Positions 56,032-64,000 of a stretch of DNA of 64,000 nt are shown piece by piece. Where the stretch lies: positions 62,001 through 126,000 of the forward strand of contig NZ_JAIWPG020000010.1 in the NCBI RefSeq assembly GCF_020532665.2. Reading direction: 5' to 3'. Below the pieces are notes generated by a model. It was given only the letters and a program-made list of their open reading frames with translations. It was not told the origin of the DNA and searched no databases. Positions within the stretch are counted from its first letter, which is position 1. Each line of letters opens with the position of its first letter. The stretch comes from Lelliottia sp. WAP21 (GTDB lineage Bacteria > Pseudomonadota > Gammaproteobacteria > Enterobacterales > Enterobacteriaceae). The position numbers and the translations under genes are program-made.

Positions 56032-57451
56032 AACGCGGCTGGGGCGGGCTATCGCCCCTGTCAGTGCGGCTCACCCCGGTCTGTGTGGTCTGCTTCCACT
56101 CGATGACAGTCTCGACGCCTTTGCCTGCCGATATCGCCTGGCCGAAATGGCCGAAAAAACGCTGGATGTGCAGTACTACATCTGGGAAGACGATATGTCC
56201 GGCAGACTTCTTTTTTCGGTTTTACATGCTGCGGCCACGCGAGGCGTCAAAGTCCGCCTGTTGCTGGATGACAACAATACGCAAGGGCTGGATGACACCC
56301 TCAGCCTGTTGGACGCCCATCCGAATATCGACGTACGTCTGTTTAATCCCTTTACCTTCCGTACGCTGCGGGCGCTGGGATATCTCACCGATTTCGCCCG
56401 ACTCAACCGCAGAATGCACAATAAGAGCTTCACGGTGGATGGTGAAGTGACCATCATTGGCGGCAGAAATGTCGGCGATGCCTATTTTGGTGCGGGGAAA
56501 GAACCGCTCTTTTCTGATTTAGACGTGATGGCGGTAGGGCCGGTAGTGGCCGATGTGAGCGCAGATTTTGAGCGTTACTGGGATAGCGCCTGCGTGTCGA
56601 CGCTTAAAAACGTCCTTGAGCTTTCCCAGGATGAGATAGAGGCAAGGATCCATCTTTCGCCGGAAGGGAGCCAGGACGACCTGACTCAAAGCTATCTTAA
56701 AAAACTGGAAACCAGCGATTTTGTTACCGCACTGGAGGCGCGCAGTTTACCGCTTATCTGGGCTAAAACGCGTCTGCTTAGCGACGATCCGCGCAAGGGA
56801 CTGGGCAAAGCCAGGCGTCACTCTCTGTTGCCGCAGCGTCTGCTGGACGTGATGGGTTCGCCTACCCAGCAAATCGATATTATCTCTTCTTACTTTGTCC
56901 CAACCCGGGCGGGTGTAGCATTGCTGTTACAGATGGTGCGCAAAGGGGTGAAAGTCGCCATTTTGACGAACTCGCTGGCGGCCAATGATGTGGCGGTCGT
57001 TCATGCGGGATACGCGCGCTGGCGCAAAAAACTGCTGCGTCACGGCATCGAACTCTATGAGCTCAAGCCTACCCAGGACCCCACGCCTGGTCTGCATGAC
57101 CGCGGACTGACCGGGAACTCTGGTTCCAGCCTGCACGCCAAGACGTTCAGTATCGACGGACGAAATGTCTTTATTGGCTCATTAAACTTTGATCCGCGCT
57201 CAACCATGCTCAACACCGAAATGGGCTTCGTGATTGAGAGTCACGATTTAGCCAGCCTGATTCACCGACGTTTTCTGAAAAGCCGACAGCACGAAGCCTG
57301 GCAAATTAAGCTCGATCAACGTGGTCGTCTGAACTGGGTGGAGCAAAAAGAGGGCAGAGAAATCGTGCTTAAGAAAGAACCTAAGACCCGTTTCTGGCAA
57401 CGCGTTTTGGTCAGGCTGGCATGGTGGCTGCCGGTGGAGTGGTTATTGTAA
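55964..57451 (+). CDS. clsC: Cardiolipin synthase ClsC
   Basis: A phospholipase D-type cardiolipin synthase of 495 residues that in E. coli works with YmdB to join phosphatidylethanolamine and phosphatidylglycerol. Two HKD motifs are present: HNKSFTVDG (His152, Lys154, Asp159) and HAKTFSIDG near 390. It starts inside ymdB in another frame; candidates are TTG 55955 and ATGs at 55964, 55967 and 55976. No good ribosome site exists, so translation is probably coupled to ymdB. Confidence 0.93.
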   Translation: MMKKMLSSISDCLPNEDQTPTHKTRLGRAIAPVSAAHPGLCGLLPLDDSLDAFACRYRLAEMAEKTLDVQYYIWEDDMSGRLLFSVLHAAATRGVKVRLLLDDNNTQGLDDTLSLLDAHPNIDVRLFNPFTFRTLRALGYLTDFARLNRRMHNKSFTVDGEVTIIGGRNVGDAYFGAGKEPLFSDLDVMAVGPVVADVSADFERYWDSACVSTLKNVLELSQDEIEARIHLSPEGSQDDLTQSYLKKLETSDFVTALEARSLPLIWAKTRLLSDDPRKGLGKARRHSLLPQRLLDVMGSPTQQIDIISSYFVPTRAGVALLLQMVRKGVKVAILTNSLAANDVAVVHAGYARWRKKLLRHGIELYELKPTQDPTPGLHDRGLTGNSGSSLHAKTFSIDGRNVFIGSLNFDPRSTMLNTEMGFVIESHDLASLIHRRFLKSRQHEAWQIKLDQRGRLNWVEQKEGREIVLKKEPKTRFWQRVLVRLAWWLPVEWLL

Positions 57452-57475
57452 ATGCGCCGGTGTGACCCGGCGCAT
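57452..57475. terminator. Hairpin between clsC and opgC
   Basis: ATGCGCCGG-TGTGAC-CCGGCGCAT between the two convergent stop codons. There is no T run, so this is a weak or factor-dependent end. Confidence 0.5.
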
Positions 57476-57480
57476 AATGG

Positions 57481-58638
57481 CTAGCTCAGCGCTTTCGCAC
57501 TATCCGTTTTACTCTGAGGCTTGCCAGAGAAGAGGAAGCGCAGCAGAGGAATGCGCAGATGAATTTCATACAGCGCAATCGCAATACCCACCACAAACAC
57601 CAGTCCGGTAAAGAAGCCCAGCGCATTCGAGGTGATGTGCGGGGTGATATAGGCACCAAAAAAGAGCGTCAACGGGTGATGAACCAGGTAAATGAACAGC
57701 GAGGCGTTAACGAAATAGGTGACCCTTGCTGATTTAAAGTTCAGCAGACGGTGCCCCAGTGCGAAGACGACATTGACCATCCATAGCCCCAGCAACATGG
57801 TGATGATGCTTTCGGTTTCATACATCCATGCATCGCCACTGCCATATTTTTGATTCAGCAGATAGGCCGCAAACGCCAGCGTAGCGCCCACGGCGCACCC
57901 GCGAGAAGGGGTCGTGAACAGCGATTTGATCCCGGGTGAAATGAAGGCCAGCGCACCCAGCATAAAGAAGGGAATGTAGAACAGCGTCTGCATGACCACA
58001 AAATTAAACAAACCGTCGCTGAGTATCGGCGGATACACAATAAACAGCGTCCGGCGTATTACCCCATAACCGACACCCAGCAACAAAAAAATCAGGCTGA
58101 GTTTCGGCCAGGTGACGCCCGAGAAATGCGCTTCATGGTGGCGGCTCAGGCGACGGCGAAGACGGCTGAAAATAAACAGACTCACCGTGGTCATGACCAC
58201 CAGCACCAGCAGGAACCAGAGATGGGAAATCAGCTCCCACACCAGCGTGTTGTATTTCTCGTAGAGGGTCAGGTTTTGCCAGTTATCCGCTTTGCCTTTG
58301 ACATACTGCAACATGATGAACTGCGGTAAGGTGAGCAGAGGAATAGCCGTCAACATGGGGATCCCCACGCGCTCGACGCGCACCTTCCACCAGCGTTTCA
58401 TGGGGTAGCGCAGAAACAGCATGTAGGAAAAATAGCCGGAAATGACGAAGAACACCTGCATCCTGAAGGAGTGAATAAAGTCGTTAAACAGGGTCAGCCA
58501 CCATGAAGGTTCTATACTGTTAACGTGCCAGGTGTGGCTGGAGTAAATTAATGAGATGTGAAACGGAATCCCCAATAGCATCAGCCATGCCCGGATCGAG
58601 TCGAGGAAATATTCACGTTGTACGGGTGTCGTGGTCAT
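57481..58638 (-). CDS. opgC: Glucan succinyltransferase OpgC
   Basis: A 385-residue inner membrane acyltransferase of the acyltransferase-3 family with about ten helices. It adds succinyl groups to osmoregulated periplasmic glucans. The family start [26 protein letters not shown] (with catalytic-type His) and [15 protein letters not shown] are present. The C-terminal tail after SGKP differs from E. coli. It is divergent from opgGH, the glucan backbone genes. Confidence 0.96.
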   Translation of the reverse strand: MTTTPVQREYFLDSIRAWLMLLGIPFHISLIYSSHTWHVNSIEPSWWLTLFNDFIHSFRMQVFFVISGYFSYMLFLRYPMKRWWKVRVERVGIPMLTAIPLLTLPQFIMLQYVKGKADNWQNLTLYEKYNTLVWELISHLWFLLVLVVMTTVSLFIFSRLRRRLSRHHEAHFSGVTWPKLSLIFLLLGVGYGVIRRTLFIVYPPILSDGLFNFVVMQTLFYIPFFMLGALAFISPGIKSLFTTPSRGCAVGATLAFAAYLLNQKYGSGDAWMYETESIITMLLGLWMVNVVFALGHRLLNFKSARVTYFVNASLFIYLVHHPLTLFFGAYITPHITSNALGFFTGLVFVVGIAIALYEIHLRIPLLRFLFSGKPQSKTDSAKALS

Positions 58639-58831
58639 ATAACTTTGTGCATTCTCAGACTTTTCGTCTTATCCCTAAGACGCAATGTGGTTACATTCGA
58701 AGCCAACCCTACATCAAGACCGACACCCTGTCTCCAGGATAAGCACGCAAAGTGAAATTAGGGACTTCTACTTGCTTATTCCATGAGCCGGTGCGCTAAC
58801 AAAGCGGTGATAATGTTGTCGGATTGCCTGA

Positions 58832-62966
<4,135 letters not shown>

Positions 62967-62982
62967 GTCGTGCAACATAAAA

Positions 62983-63010
62983 ATACCGGCCACTGGGCCG
63001 GTATTTTTTT
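62983..63010 (+). terminator. opgGH terminator
   Basis: ATACCGGCC/GGCCGGTAT 9-bp stem with a 4-nt loop and a seven-T run. Confidence 0.92.
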
Positions 63011-63023
63011 AATGAGGTGAGCA

Positions 63024-63251
63024 ATGAGAATAATCATGGTGGGCATCATGGCGTGTCTGCTTAGCGGGTGCGGCAGTATTATCAGTCGCACGATCCCGGG
63101 GCAGGGCCACGGTAATCAGTATTATCCCGGCGTGAAATGGGACGTTCGTGACTCCGCCTGGCGTTACCTGACGGTGCTCGATCTCCCCTTCTCGCTGGTC
63201 TTTGATACGCTGTTATTACCTGTTGATGCCCAACACGGTCCTTACGAGTAA
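63024..63251 (+). CDS. yceK: YceK lipoprotein
   Basis: A 75-residue DUF1375 lipoprotein. The lipobox LLSGC ends at Cys16, followed by GSIISRTIPGQGHG, and the rest has the family pattern YYPGVKWDVRDSAWRYLTVLDLPFSLVFDTLLLPVD. Function is unknown. GAGGTGAG precedes the ATG. Its stop codon directly abuts the stop of msyB. Confidence 0.93.
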   Translation: MRIIMVGIMACLLSGCGSIISRTIPGQGHGNQYYPGVKWDVRDSAWRYLTVLDLPFSLVFDTLLLPVDAQHGPYE

Positions 63252-63626
63252 TTAACGCTCATCCCACTCGTCCGCTGCCGCTTGTCCCTCTTCGGTGTCG
63301 AGCGGCGGTTCAAGTTGAAATTCCCCCTCGTCCCATTCGTGCATCGTATTCTCTTCGAGCCATTCCTGACGCAGTTCGATTTCATCGAAGTCACCGTCAA
63401 ACACGGCCTGAGCGGCTTCACCGCTTAATATCGGCAAACATTCGCCGTCGTCGCCTTCTTCTGCAAAAAACTCCACCTGCCACATGATATCCCCGTCCTG
63501 CAGGACATACTTTTGCACGTTGAGCTGCTGCACATCGGCATCATCAGCGTCAATGCCGGGGTTATTGGCGAGGAACTCTTCACGAGCGGCATCAATAGCT
63601 TCTTCCAGCGTGGCATACATGGTCAT
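63252..63626 (-). CDS. msyB: Acidic protein MsyB
   Basis: A very acidic 124-residue cytosolic protein that in high copy relieves export defects of secY and secA mutants. Nearly identical to E. coli MsyB along its length, including the closing DTEEGQAAADEWDER. It is convergent with yceK with no base between the two stops. Confidence 0.95.
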   Translation of the reverse strand: MTMYATLEEAIDAAREEFLANNPGIDADDADVQQLNVQKYVLQDGDIMWQVEFFAEEGDDGECLPILSGEAAQAVFDGDFDEIELRQEWLEENTMHEWDEGEFQLEPPLDTEEGQAAADEWDER

Positions 63627-63712
63627 TGGCGTCTCCCTGTGATTTCGAATGGTATTCAGGGAAAGAATAGCTGATTCTCCGCTTTTGCCACTAAGAATGG
63701 CGTATTAAGTTG

Positions 63713-64000
63713 TCATAACGGCTTATGTTCCCGAGCCGTCGCTTTATTAGCCGCAGGCGCGGCGGGGATTGGCCGTGCGGCTCTGGCCAGGCTTCGCCAG
63801 GAATAGAAGGCGTTAAAGAGCACAACGCTTGCCGTCACGATAAACACCGCCCGAAAGCCGAAACTGGCCGAGATCCCTGCACCTACCAGCGGGCCCGTGA
63901 CGTTGCCGATATCGCGAAACGACTGGTTGTAGCTGAATATCCTGCCGGCAATTTGATTGGTTGAGTTATAAACCAGCAGGGTTTGCACGGCGGGCAGAAG
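63713..64000 (-). CDS. mdtG: MFS efflux pump MdtG (3' part only)
   Basis: The last 95 codons of the major facilitator drug efflux protein MdtG, cut by the right edge; the frame is open to base 64000 and begins [13 protein letters not shown]. Two C-terminal membrane helices are visible (about [20 protein letters not shown] and the next). The tail after SWRSLARAA is longer and different from E. coli MdtG. It follows msyB on the same strand direction, as in E. coli. Confidence 0.93.
   Translation of the reverse strand, partial: LLPAVQTLLVYNSTNQIAGRIFSYNQSFRDIGNVTGPLVGAGISASFGFRAVFIVTASVVLFNAFYSWRSLARAARPIPAAPAANKATAREHKPL

Overview
The window is a chromosomal segment of an enterobacterium. Protein sequences and gene order match the ompA to mdtG stretch of Escherichia coli and Salmonella very closely, but several differences point to Enterobacter or a near relative (Lelliottia, Leclercia, Kosakonia) rather than E. 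coli: an intact efeU, a puu cluster placed beside serT, an mgtE gene behind a magnesium riboswitch, and no hya, app or rut operons. The genus is an inference; the family is safe. No phage, plasmid, insertion sequence or CRISPR array is visible. Almost every gene is a recognisable chromosomal gene.

Layout. 1-12,730 is the conserved core block matP (5' truncated), ompA, sulA, sxy, yccS, yccF, helD, mgsA, yccT, yccU, hspQ, rlmI, yccX, tusE, yccA. 12,999-15,120 holds an orphan OppA-like binding protein and two tandem tRNA-Ser(UGA) genes. 15,135-24,096 is a complete putrescine utilisation cluster (puuE, B, C, R, D divergent from puuA, P). 24,146-26,054 holds an MgtE-type magnesium transporter with an M-box riboswitch, and a DedA-like protein. 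26,181-30,942 carries agp, yccJ, wrbA, ymdF, a DMT exporter joined to rutR, and an LprI-like periplasmic protein. 30,995-36,888 is the divergent putA/putP proline pair. 36,992-43,505 has a DUF3574 lipoprotein, a NupC-family nucleoside carrier, the efeUOB ferrous iron system and phoH. 43,552-47,265 has an unknown membrane protein and two identical tRNA-Ser(GGA) genes bracketing an isochorismatase-pirin-LysR cassette. 47,495-50,485 is ghrA, ycdX, ycdY, ycdZ. 50,530-55,392 is the whole curli locus (csgGFED divergent from csgBAC, then ymdA). 55,489-64,000 has ymdB, clsC, opgC divergent from opgGH, yceK, msyB and the 3' end of mdtG.

How genes work together. The puu genes convert putrescine through gamma-glutamyl intermediates to GABA and then succinic semialdehyde. 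PutP imports proline and PutA oxidises it to glutamate while repressing both genes. EfeU, EfeO and EfeB form one iron importer under a Fur box. CsgD activates csgBA, CsgG, E and F secrete and anchor the fibre, CsgC restrains it, and YccT (CsgI), about 43 kb away, is a reported further curli inhibitor. OpgG and OpgH build the osmoregulated glucan backbone and OpgC decorates it.

The most interesting non-coding signals are the M-box riboswitch at about 25,226-25,380 on the minus strand, the long structured puuA-puuP leader with a possible leader ORF, the two separate serine tRNA duplications (one tandem, one flanking a three-gene cassette), a triple PhoB-type repeat before phoH, and a second CsgD-like box before csgB. 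I found no clearly new multi-gene system. The best candidates for new biology are the puuP leader, the tRNA-flanked cassette and the unknown membrane protein next to phoH.
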